Shown here: piece after piece, positions 57,832 to 64,000 of the stretch
Position numbering within the stretch: position 1 is the stretch's first letter
Layout of the letters: the number at the start of each line of letters is the position of its first letter
DNA from: Stigmatella aurantiaca DW4/3-1
GTDB lineage: Bacteria > Myxococcota > Myxococcia > Myxococcales > Myxococcaceae
Direction: 5' to 3'
DNA: 64,000 bases
Assembly (NCBI RefSeq): GCF_000165485.1
Contig: NC_014623.1
Coordinates: forward strand, 7,768,893 to 7,832,892
Notes under the pieces: generated by a model
Seen by the model: the letters and a program-made list of their open reading frames with translations, nothing else
Database searches by the model: none
What the model was told of the DNA's origin: nothing
Made by a program: the position numbers and the translations under genes

Positions 57832-57849
57832 TAGCAATTTTGTCGCCAA
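57832..57849 (-). promoter_or_regulatory. Candidate sigma-54 (-24/-12) promoter of the 55-aa gene
   Basis: On the minus strand, 57849-57833 reads TTGGCGACAAAATTGCT. The GG and GC pairs are separated by exactly ten bases, and TTGGC and TTGCT match the -24 and -12 consensus (YTGGC, TTGCW). The predicted start is near 57822, about 30 bp before the ATG. It lies in an AT-richer stretch of 183 bp with no other gene. Confidence 0.5.
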
Positions 57850-57976
57850 GCCAAAAATTTCTTTCCTCTTCTCGACATTTCAGCCTCTTGCGGGAGGCCC
57901 GGCCCCGTCACGGCCCCTTTCCTATGGCGAATGTGTCCGATTAGGGCAGTTGTCCGTCACTTTTGACCCAGGCGAC
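57850..57976. other. Spacer upstream of the 55-aa gene, downstream of the cupredoxin-like gene
   Basis: 127 bp without a reading frame of interest. Any sigma-54 activator sites would be expected here, but no inverted repeat stands out. Confidence 0.3.
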
Positions 57977-58750
57977 TCACCGCAGCGCGCTCACGGGCCA
58001 GATCTGCTCCACCTGCTGCGTCTGGCCCACCTGGACGGTGAGGGAGCGCGTGGCCTCGGGCAGCCGGGGGTGCCAGAACAGCAGCGTGTGGGTCCCCTCG
58101 GGCACGTCCAATCGGAAGCGGCCGTTCGCGTCGGTGGTGGTGAAGTAAGGGTGATCAAACGTGCGCACCACGGCCCGCATCCACGGGTGCACGTCGCACT
58201 TCACCTGAAGCGTCCCGGGGGCGGTCGGCAAGGGCCTGCGCAAGCTCGTGCCCTCCAGCGGCATGGCCACGTTGAAGAGGGGCTTCGCGTCGGCGACCGC
58301 GCGCACGTTGTGCATCACCGGATCGGAGTTGCGCACCTCCAAGGTGGCGCCCGCGCGCGCGGCGAGGACGGGGGGCTCGTAGGCGCACTTTTTCTGGTCC
58401 AACATCGGCGGGGGTGAAACCACCCCTTCCGCGGGCAGCGTGGCCCCCTCGACGAGCGCCACCACCACGAAGGCCAGCGCCCCCGCGTCGCCCACGGTGA
58501 GGGAGCGGTCGGGCACCGCGTCCCCACACACCGCGGCCACCGCGGGAGTGGTCTCCTTCATCTCGGGGGCAGGGGGAGTTCCCTCCAACCGCACCTGGCC
58601 CGTGATGACCCCTTGCCCGGAGGGCGGAGCGGCGCTCTCCGGGGTGGCTGGAGAGGAAGCTGGCGGCACGGGGCCAGGGTCCGAGGAACGCCGGCAGTCA
58701 GGAAGGAGTGCTCCCCACAGGAGCGAGACCAAGAGCATGGGCTTGCGCAC
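57977..58750 (-). CDS. Exported cupredoxin-like protein with carboxypeptidase-regulatory-like domain
   Basis: A 257-residue exported protein, possibly a lipoprotein (Cys19 in ALLPDC, a poor lipobox). It resembles periplasmic proteins annotated MauL-like. A copper site is suggested by His in SDPVMHNVRAV and Cys, His and Met in LQVKCDVHPWMRAVV; the C-terminal part YFTTTDANGRFRLDVPEGTH resembles a carboxypeptidase-regulatory beta-sandwich. Possible roles are electron transfer or copper binding. The GTG start at 58750, with AGAGGGG 4 nt before it, is preferred to the ATG at 58738. Confidence 0.7.
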   Translation of the reverse strand: MRKPMLLVSLLWGALLPDCRRSSDPGPVPPASSPATPESAAPPSGQGVITGQVRLEGTPPAPEMKETTPAVAAVCGDAVPDRSLTVGDAGALAFVVVALVEGATLPAEGVVSPPPMLDQKKCAYEPPVLAARAGATLEVRNSDPVMHNVRAVADAKPLFNVAMPLEGTSLRRPLPTAPGTLQVKCDVHPWMRAVVRTFDHPYFTTTDANGRFRLDVPEGTHTLLFWHPRLPEATRSLTVQVGQTQQVEQIWPVSALR

Positions 58751-58903
58751 GAGGCCCCTCTAATGGGTCCGCGAGAGCGTTTCAAATCCCGGCGCAAGAG
58801 AAAGGATGGACCGAAGGACACTTGGGCGTTGGACCCCAGTGCATTTTATTGGTAGAGGTGCGCTGGCCACACGCCAATGTGGTCCTCGTGGGAGGCAGCA
58901 ACT
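58751..58903. promoter_or_regulatory. Divergent region before the zinc-ribbon coiled-coil gene
   Basis: A 153-bp spacer between divergent genes. The 3' end carries GGGAGG 8 nt before the TTG start at 58904. No clear promoter. Confidence 0.3.
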
Positions 58904-59632
58904 TTGCGGGAGAAACTGAAGGCGCTGGCGAACCTCCAAAAGGTGGACATGGAGGCGGCCGCCCTGCGTAAGGCCGCCGATGTCCATCCCAAGCAGATCG
59001 CCGAGTTGGAGCGTGAGCTGGGTGCCGCTCGCAGCGCGATCGAAGCCGAGCGCAGCCGGGTCGCGGACATCGAGCGCCAGAAGGCGCAGCTCGAGCAGAA
59101 CATCACGGACGACAAGGACAAAGTGAAGAAGTGGGAGGCGCGGCTGGCCGAACAGCGCTCCACCCGCGAGTACTCCGCCCTGGCCCGTGAGATCGACATC
59201 GCCAAGAAGGCGAACCTCACCATGGCCGACGAGCTGGTCGAGCTGACCAAGACGTTGGGCGCCGCGCGCGAGACGGTGAAGGGCAAGGAGGTGGAGTTCG
59301 CCACCCGGCAGCAACAGCTCGGCGCGCGCATGAGCGAGCTGCGCTCCAAGCTGGCCGAGTCCGAAACCCAGGTCAAGCAGTTGGAGGGCCAGCGCTCCAG
59401 CGTGGCCGAGCACGTGGACCCCAACCTGCTGCGCCGCTACGAGACCATCCGCAAGAAGAAGCTCCCCGCGCTGGTGGGCGTGGTGGCCGGCACCTGCCAG
59501 GGCTGCAACATGAACGTTCCCCCTCAGCTCTACAACCAGCTGCGGACCTCCCTGGGAACCGACGTGTGCCCTTCGTGCAACCGCATCATCTATGCGGTCG
59601 AAGCGCTCGCCGATCCCACGGCCGCGAAATAG
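58904..59632 (+). CDS. Coiled-coil zinc-ribbon protein (COG1579-like)
   Basis: A 242-residue protein of the COG1579 type (zf-RING_7). A long N-terminal coiled coil (residues 3-175, for example LREKLKALANLQKVDMEAAA; LEQNITDDKDKVKKWEARLA) is followed by a C4 zinc ribbon with CQGCNMNVPPQLYNQLRTSL ... VCPSCNRIIY (about 205-230). Family members resemble a tRNA- or nucleic-acid-binding helper of unknown role. The TTG start at 58904 has GGGAGG 8 nt upstream and gives the usual start MREKLKALANLQKVD; the ATG at 58877 lacks such a site. It is 5 bp before the RNase HI gene, so both are coupled. Confidence 0.85.
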   Translation: MREKLKALANLQKVDMEAAALRKAADVHPKQIAELERELGAARSAIEAERSRVADIERQKAQLEQNITDDKDKVKKWEARLAEQRSTREYSALAREIDIAKKANLTMADELVELTKTLGAARETVKGKEVEFATRQQQLGARMSELRSKLAESETQVKQLEGQRSSVAEHVDPNLLRRYETIRKKKLPALVGVVAGTCQGCNMNVPPQLYNQLRTSLGTDVCPSCNRIIYAVEALADPTAAK

Positions 59633-59637
59633 TCCGC

Positions 59638-60255
59638 ATGCCGACGCCTACCGAGGCCGAAGTCCTTCGCTACATCGCGCGGGAGGAGCCTCTGACGGCG
59701 ACCGTCCGCGCCTTCCGGGGAATGACCCGCGAGCGCCTGGGCCAGCTCCTCGAGCAGGCCGCCGAACAACTGGCCCCCTCTCCTCCCCCCACCGCCACCG
59801 CGCCGGCCGAGCGCGCCGAAGCCCCTGCCTCCGAAGAGCCCCGCGCCCAGCTGCCGCGCCTGCGGCTGTACTCGGACGGCGCGGCCCGGGGCAACCCAGG
59901 GCCCGCAGGGGCGGGCGCGGTGCTCATCGAGCCCGGAGGCCAGGTGGTGGCCCGGATCGGCAAGTTCCTGGGCCAGCAGACGAACAACTACGCCGAGTAC
60001 ATGGGGCTGCTGATCGGGCTGAAGCATGCCCGGGGCCTGGGAACGAAGGAGATCGAAATCTTCGCCGACAGCGAGCTGCTCATCCGCCAGCTGGGCGGGC
60101 GCTACCAGGTGAAGAGCCCCACCCTGCGTCCCCTCTACGAGGAGGCCGTGAAGCTGCTCAATGACTTCTCCCGGGTGAAGCTCGTCCACGTGCCCCGGGA
60201 GATGAACGCCGAGGCCGACGAGATGAGCAACCGGGCCATCGACGAGCGGCTCTAG
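59638..60255 (+). CDS. rnhA: Ribonuclease HI with N-terminal extension
   Basis: A 205-residue RNase HI that degrades RNA in RNA-DNA hybrids. The catalytic acids are all visible: Asp in LYSDGAARGNPGPAG, Glu in NNYAEYMGLLIGL, Asp in IFADSELLIRQ and Asp in MNAEADEMSN. About 75 residues precede the domain (MPTPTEAEVLRYIAREEPLT and an Ala/Pro linker), which E. coli RnhA lacks; the extension carries no known hybrid-binding motif. It follows the zinc-ribbon gene by 5 bp and precedes rnpB by 45 bp. Confidence 0.93.
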   Translation: MPTPTEAEVLRYIAREEPLTATVRAFRGMTRERLGQLLEQAAEQLAPSPPPTATAPAERAEAPASEEPRAQLPRLRLYSDGAARGNPGPAGAGAVLIEPGGQVVARIGKFLGQQTNNYAEYMGLLIGLKHARGLGTKEIEIFADSELLIRQLGGRYQVKSPTLRPLYEEAVKLLNDFSRVKLVHVPREMNAEADEMSNRAIDERL

Positions 60256-60300
60256 CGAAGTGGAGTGGCCCCCGTGCGCCCGCTGTTGTAAGAGGCAGGT

Positions 60301-60697
<397 letters not shown>

Positions 60698-60702
60698 TTT
60701 TC

Positions 60703-61254
60703 TCACTGCGCCACGGGCACCTGCGCCAGCAGGAGGCGGTTCTGCCCATCGTTGCGCACCGCCTCCGGGTTGGTGAGCGGCATGCGCTTATCGCCCCTCG
60801 GCTCCCACAGCCCCAACCACACGTTGACCTGCGACACGGAGGCCCCGGACGGCAGGTAGAAGGAGAACTCGTCCTTCACCGTCTCCCCGGGCTTCCACTG
60901 CGTCGTGGGGTAGAGGCCATTGGCGGGCCGGTGGTCCAGATTCATCCGCTCCATGCGGCCCGAGGGGTCCTCCACGTGGACGAAGACGATGTAGTCCTCC
61001 TCGATGGCCTCGAGGACCTTGAAGAAGACGGTGATGCGGGCCTGCTCACCGGGCCGCACCCGGCCGGGCTGCACCGAGGCGCCCACGATCTCCACCTTCT
61101 TGCCCAGGTTGGCCCCGCTCTTGAGCGAGAGCACTGGCACCTCGGCCACCGTGGCCTGCCTGCGCTCGTTCTCGGTGACCCCCCCGGGCGCTTCGACGAT
61201 GCAGGCGCAGAGCAGGAACAGCGGAGGAAGGCGGAAAAGGAGCGGGAGGCGCAT
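60703..61254 (-). CDS. Exported lipoprotein of unknown function
   Basis: A 183-residue lipoprotein (FLLCAC, Cys18 or Cys16). Core phrases: LSLKSGANLGKKVEIVGASV, FKVLEAIEEDYIVFVHVEDP, KDEFSFYLPSGASVSQVNVW. It is beta-rich and resembles a fibronectin/immunoglobulin-like domain. No named family recognised. It is convergent with rnpB and diverges from ftsY. Confidence 0.7.
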   Translation of the reverse strand: MRLPLLFRLPPLFLLCACIVEAPGGVTENERRQATVAEVPVLSLKSGANLGKKVEIVGASVQPGRVRPGEQARITVFFKVLEAIEEDYIVFVHVEDPSGRMERMNLDHRPANGLYPTTQWKPGETVKDEFSFYLPSGASVSQVNVWLGLWEPRGDKRMPLTNPEAVRNDGQNRLLLAQVPVAQ

Positions 61255-61323
61255 GGTGAAGAGGGTTTTTACCGGTCCACGGGCGCTGCATCCACCAGCG
61301 GATTGGTATAAGCGGTGCGCCCC

Positions 61324-62907
61324 ATGAAGACTCCGCCGCTCCTGGACGTCCTCGCCGCGCAGGTGCCCGCCCCCACGCCCGTGCCCCCTCCTCCGGCCGG
61401 GACGCCGGGCACGCCCCCCGGCTCCGAGACGGGGGTGCCCTCCGCCCCCGAGGCCAGCCCCGTGAGCACGGTGGTCGGCTACGGCGTGCTCGGGCTCTTC
61501 GTCCTCCTGATGCTGCTGGCGCTGCGAAAGCTCGTCCGCAAGCCCGCCCGGGCCCCCGAGCGGCCTGGAAAACCGGCCGGGACGCCAGAGCCCGAAAAGC
61601 CCTCGCTGCCCGCGCAGACGCCCCAACTCCGGGTGGAGCTGCCCCCCTCGGAGGCGGAACAGGCCCGGCTGCGCGAGGCCGAACAGGCCCATGCCCGCGT
61701 CCAGGAGCTGTCCCGTCAGCGGGAAGAGGCCACGCGCGCGGCCCAGCAGGCCCGCGATGCCACCGAGCGCGCCCGCCTGGAATCCGAGGCCCAGTCCCTC
61801 AAGGAGAAGGAAGAGGAAGAGAAGCGCGCCGAGTACCGCGCCAAGAAGGCCGCCGAGGAGGAGGCCCGGGAGCGCCGCAAGCGCGAGCGCGACGAGGCGG
61901 AGCGGCAGGTGGCGGAGCAGAAGGCCCGCGAGGCCGCCGAGGCCGAGGCCGCCCAACGCGCCGTGGAGGCCGCCGAGCGCGCGAAGATCCAGGCCGAGGC
62001 CGGCCGGACGCTGGCCCAGGGCCTGGACAAGACGAAGAGCCAGGGCTTCATGGCCCGCCTCAATGGCTTGTTCGGCCAGAACCGCCAGGTGGACGAGTCC
62101 GTGCTGGCGGAGCTGGAGGAGATCCTCTTCACCGCCGACATCGGCGTGCGCACCGCGTCGAACCTGGTGGATCTGGCACGCGAGAAGCTCAAGCGCAACG
62201 AGCTGAGCAACCCCGAGCGCATCAAGGCCCTCATCCGCGAGGAGGTGGCCCGCATCGTCGACCTGCCCGTGCCGCGCTCGCTGGAGGGCGGGGGCCCGCC
62301 CCACGTGGTCATGGTGGTGGGCGTCAACGGCGCCGGCAAGACGACCACCATCGGCAAGCTGGCCGCCCAGCTCACCGGCCAGGGCAAGAAGGTCGTCCTC
62401 GCCGCCGGCGACACCTTCCGCGCCGCCGCGACCGAGCAACTCGACGTGTGGGCCGAGCGCGCCCAGGCCGAGCTGGTCAAGGGCGAGGAGAACGGGGACC
62501 CCGGGGCGGTGGTGTTCAACGCGGTGAAGCGGGCCCAGGAGATCGGCGCCCACGTCGTCATCGCGGACACGGCGGGACGGCTCCACACCAAGGCCCCCCT
62601 CATGGAGGAGCTCAAGAAGGTCAAGCGCGTGCTGGGCAAGGCCCTGGAGGGCGCGCCCCACGAAGTGCTGTTGGTGCTCGACTCCACCAACGGCCAGAAC
62701 GCCATCCAGCAGGCCAAGCAGTTCCACGAGGCGGTGGGCATCAACGCCATCGCGCTCACCAAGCTGGATGGCACCGCCAAGGGCGGCGTCATCATCGGCA
62801 TCTGCGATGAGCTGAAGCTGCCCGTGGTCTGGGTGGGCGTCGGCGAGAAGATCTCCGACCTGCGCCGCTTCGAACCCCGGGACTTCGTGAAGGCGCTGTT
62901 CGACTGA
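61324..62907 (+). CDS. ftsY: FtsY, signal recognition particle receptor with N-terminal membrane anchor
   Basis: A 527-residue FtsY. The NG domain at about 225-527 has the GTPase motifs GVNGAGKTTTIGKLA, DTFRAAATEQL, DTAGRLHTK and TKLDGTAKGG, and ends GEKISDLRRFEPRDFVKALF, the standard FtsY C-terminus. The N-terminal 220 residues begin with a Pro-rich stretch and a transmembrane helix (about 47-68, STVVGYGVLGLFVLLMLLAL), then a long charged helical region (Glu/Arg/Ala-rich, residues 100-215). The start ATG at 61324 is chosen over a GTG three codons earlier. It docks the ribosome-SRP complex at the inner membrane; the helix would fix it there. Confidence 0.95.
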   Translation: MKTPPLLDVLAAQVPAPTPVPPPPAGTPGTPPGSETGVPSAPEASPVSTVVGYGVLGLFVLLMLLALRKLVRKPARAPERPGKPAGTPEPEKPSLPAQTPQLRVELPPSEAEQARLREAEQAHARVQELSRQREEATRAAQQARDATERARLESEAQSLKEKEEEEKRAEYRAKKAAEEEARERRKRERDEAERQVAEQKAREAAEAEAAQRAVEAAERAKIQAEAGRTLAQGLDKTKSQGFMARLNGLFGQNRQVDESVLAELEEILFTADIGVRTASNLVDLAREKLKRNELSNPERIKALIREEVARIVDLPVPRSLEGGGPPHVVMVVGVNGAGKTTTIGKLAAQLTGQGKKVVLAAGDTFRAAATEQLDVWAERAQAELVKGEENGDPGAVVFNAVKRAQEIGAHVVIADTAGRLHTKAPLMEELKKVKRVLGKALEGAPHEVLLVLDSTNGQNAIQQAKQFHEAVGINAIALTKLDGTAKGGVIIGICDELKLPVVWVGVGEKISDLRRFEPRDFVKALFD

Positions 62908-62931
62908 CGCCCGGCGGACGCGGCGGGGCCC

Positions 62932-64000
62932 CTACGGGCTCAGGGGCCCCAGGAAGTCCTCCAGCAGCTTCAGCGTCTCCTTGTCGAGCTGGGCGGCATC
63001 CACGCCCCCCATCAGGGCCCCCAGGCTCGGCTTGCCCAGATCCTCGTCGCCGTGGGTCTGCTCCCACCAGCGCTCCTGGAGACGGGCCAGCTCCCGCGCA
63101 TGCGCCGGGGCGGCCTTGCCCAGCTCGCGCGTGAAGCCATCCACGCGGGCCCACTTGTAGCGGTAGGTGTCCACGTACGTGCGCAGCGCGCGCTGGAACA
63201 CCTCCTCGCCCACCAACTTGCGCGCCTCATCGAACATCAACGGCGCCTTGCCATAGACGATGGCGCCGTACTCCATGGAGCTGGAGAACTGCTCGGTGGG
63301 CCGGTGCGCCGGGCCGTCCTCGCCCCCGGACATCCGATACAGGTGGTAGGCGGACACCAACGCCTCTGCCTTCAAGGCCGCGGCGGCGGGCTTGCCGTGG
63401 GCCCACTCGTAATAGAGCACCGCCGCGTACTGGGTGAGCGCCTCGTCGGCCACCGGATCCTGGATGGGGTCCGAGCCCACCAGGCCCGCGAAGTACTGGT
63501 GCCCCACCTCGTGCGCGACGGTGAACTCCACCGTGCGCTCCAGCGTCTTGGCCAGGTTGGCGAAAGGCCCACCGTCCATTCCGGCCCCGCCCATGGCGGA
63601 CAACCCCTTCAACATGTCCTGGAACATCTCGAAGCCCTGCACCCCCGCCAGGATGCTGTTCGGGTCCGTGACGCCCCGGTACAGCGAGCTGCCCACGGTG
63701 ATGAGCCCCTGGAACTCCATGCCGCCGGCCCCATCGGACAGCGGCGCCTCCACCACCCGGAAAGAGCGGTAGGGCAGCGGCCCGAGCCGCCGCTCGAACT
63801 CCGAGAGCGCGGAGGCGGTGTACTTCAGCACGCGCTTGCCCACCGCCGCGTCCTGGGCCGTGAAGACGCTCTCCACGGTGACGCCATTCACCGTGGTGGA
63901 GGCCTTCTGGTACCCGCGCGAGACGAACACCGGAAAGTCGCGCACCAGCGAAGCAGCGAAGGAGAAGCGCGAGCGGCCATCCTTGCCGGGCAGTTCGCCC
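62932..64000 (-). CDS. M1-like zinc metallopeptidase, N-terminus outside the window
   Basis: The C-terminal 356 residues of a peptidase of the M1 (gluzincin) type; the gene continues past the right edge. The zinc motif is HEVGHQYFAGLVG, and the downstream Glu is in DEALTQYAAVLYYEW (about 18 residues later), as expected for HExxH-(18)-E. The region before it, GGMEFQGLITVGSSLY, resembles the GGMEN substrate motif of M1 enzymes but with EF in place of EN. It probably hydrolyses N-terminal residues of peptides. It converges on ftsY with a 24-bp gap that includes a 9-bp GC-rich inverted repeat (62925-62933/62942-62950). Confidence 0.85.
   Translation of the reverse strand, partial: GELPGKDGRSRFSFAASLVRDFPVFVSRGYQKASTTVNGVTVESVFTAQDAAVGKRVLKYTASALSEFERRLGPLPYRSFRVVEAPLSDGAGGMEFQGLITVGSSLYRGVTDPNSILAGVQGFEMFQDMLKGLSAMGGAGMDGGPFANLAKTLERTVEFTVAHEVGHQYFAGLVGSDPIQDPVADEALTQYAAVLYYEWAHGKPAAAALKAEALVSAYHLYRMSGGEDGPAHRPTEQFSSSMEYGAIVYGKAPLMFDEARKLVGEEVFQRALRTYVDTYRYKWARVDGFTRELGKAAPAHARELARLQERWWEQTHGDEDLGKPSLGALMGGVDAAQLDKETLKLLEDFLGPLSP

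Noticed and set aside
60703..62727. Long minus-strand frame reading through ftsY
   Set aside because: Only its end from 61254 onward looks like a lipoprotein; the rest is a shadow of ftsY.
62925..62950. GC-rich 9-bp inverted repeat as terminator between ftsY and the peptidase
   Set aside because: There is no T tract on either side and part of it overlaps the peptidase coding end, so a terminator role is not supported.

Overview
The window looks like a chromosomal segment of a myxobacterium, probably of the Cystobacter/Stigmatella/Myxococcus group. The pointers are very high GC with strong third-position GC bias, a eukaryote-like Ser/Thr kinase with the HRDxSPQN catalytic loop and PEGA repeats, a GltJ/AgmX-type motility-family protein, many lipoproteins, PilZ and receiver-only proteins, and a piece of a non-flagellar type III secretion (T3SS)-like cluster. 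About 66 protein genes and one structural RNA (rnpB, RNase P) are supported. One 932-bp insertion sequence is present. No tRNA, rRNA, CRISPR array or prophage was seen.

Layout. 1-3204 (minus): the end of a T3SS-like operon (unknown protein, SctI, SctJ, a small protein in the SctK/SctL position, and SctQ cut by the window edge). 3456-4203: a PilZ protein and a receiver-only regulator. 4266-12855 (minus): a complete MoxR-DUF58-lipoprotein-BatA-BatB-BatC-BatD-BatE operon. 12973-16632: an alpha/beta hydrolase, a methyltransferase, an IS5-family element inserted exactly at a stop codon, and a ZIP metal transporter. 16691-19996 (minus): four tightly spaced exported proteins, including an LpoB-like lipoprotein and a small beta-barrel. 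20103-25862: an MscS channel, a receiver protein overlapping a tetraheme lipoprotein, and a LysM lytic transglycosylase. 25872-30192 (minus): a Ycf46-like AAA ATPase and a PEGA Ser/Thr kinase. 30296-37555 (minus): a MacB/LolCDE-like ABC exporter operon, then a PspA operon with an anchored substrate-binding-like protein.

37759-47923 is a nucleoside uptake and salvage locus: an aminohydrolase, cytidine deaminase, purine and pyrimidine nucleoside phosphorylases and a Tsx-like outer-membrane channel face a BMP-type nucleoside ABC transporter. Slightly further on (49502-52505), deoC lies in one run with a DksA/TraR-type zinc-finger protein and a PGM2-like phosphohexomutase that may act as phosphopentomutase. 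Together these would import nucleosides, deaminate and phosphorolyse them, and send the pentose phosphates into central carbon metabolism.

48193-64000: a degenerate GHKL-type domain protein, a small porin-like protein, a tandem pair of ComEC-like metallo-beta-lactamase proteins (the second with an eroded metal site) plus DUF3006, a GltJ-like protein, a FYDLN protein, a 55-residue gene behind a candidate sigma-54 promoter, a cupredoxin-like protein, a coiled-coil zinc-ribbon protein, RNase HI, RNase P RNA, a lipoprotein, FtsY with an N-terminal membrane anchor, and an M1-like metallopeptidase cut by the right edge.

The least explained parts are the four-gene envelope operon (16691-19996), the MBL/DUF3006 trio, the microprotein behind the sigma-54-like promoter, the AAA-kinase pair, and a nucleoside-ABC ATPase that appears to have no AUG, GUG or UUG start.
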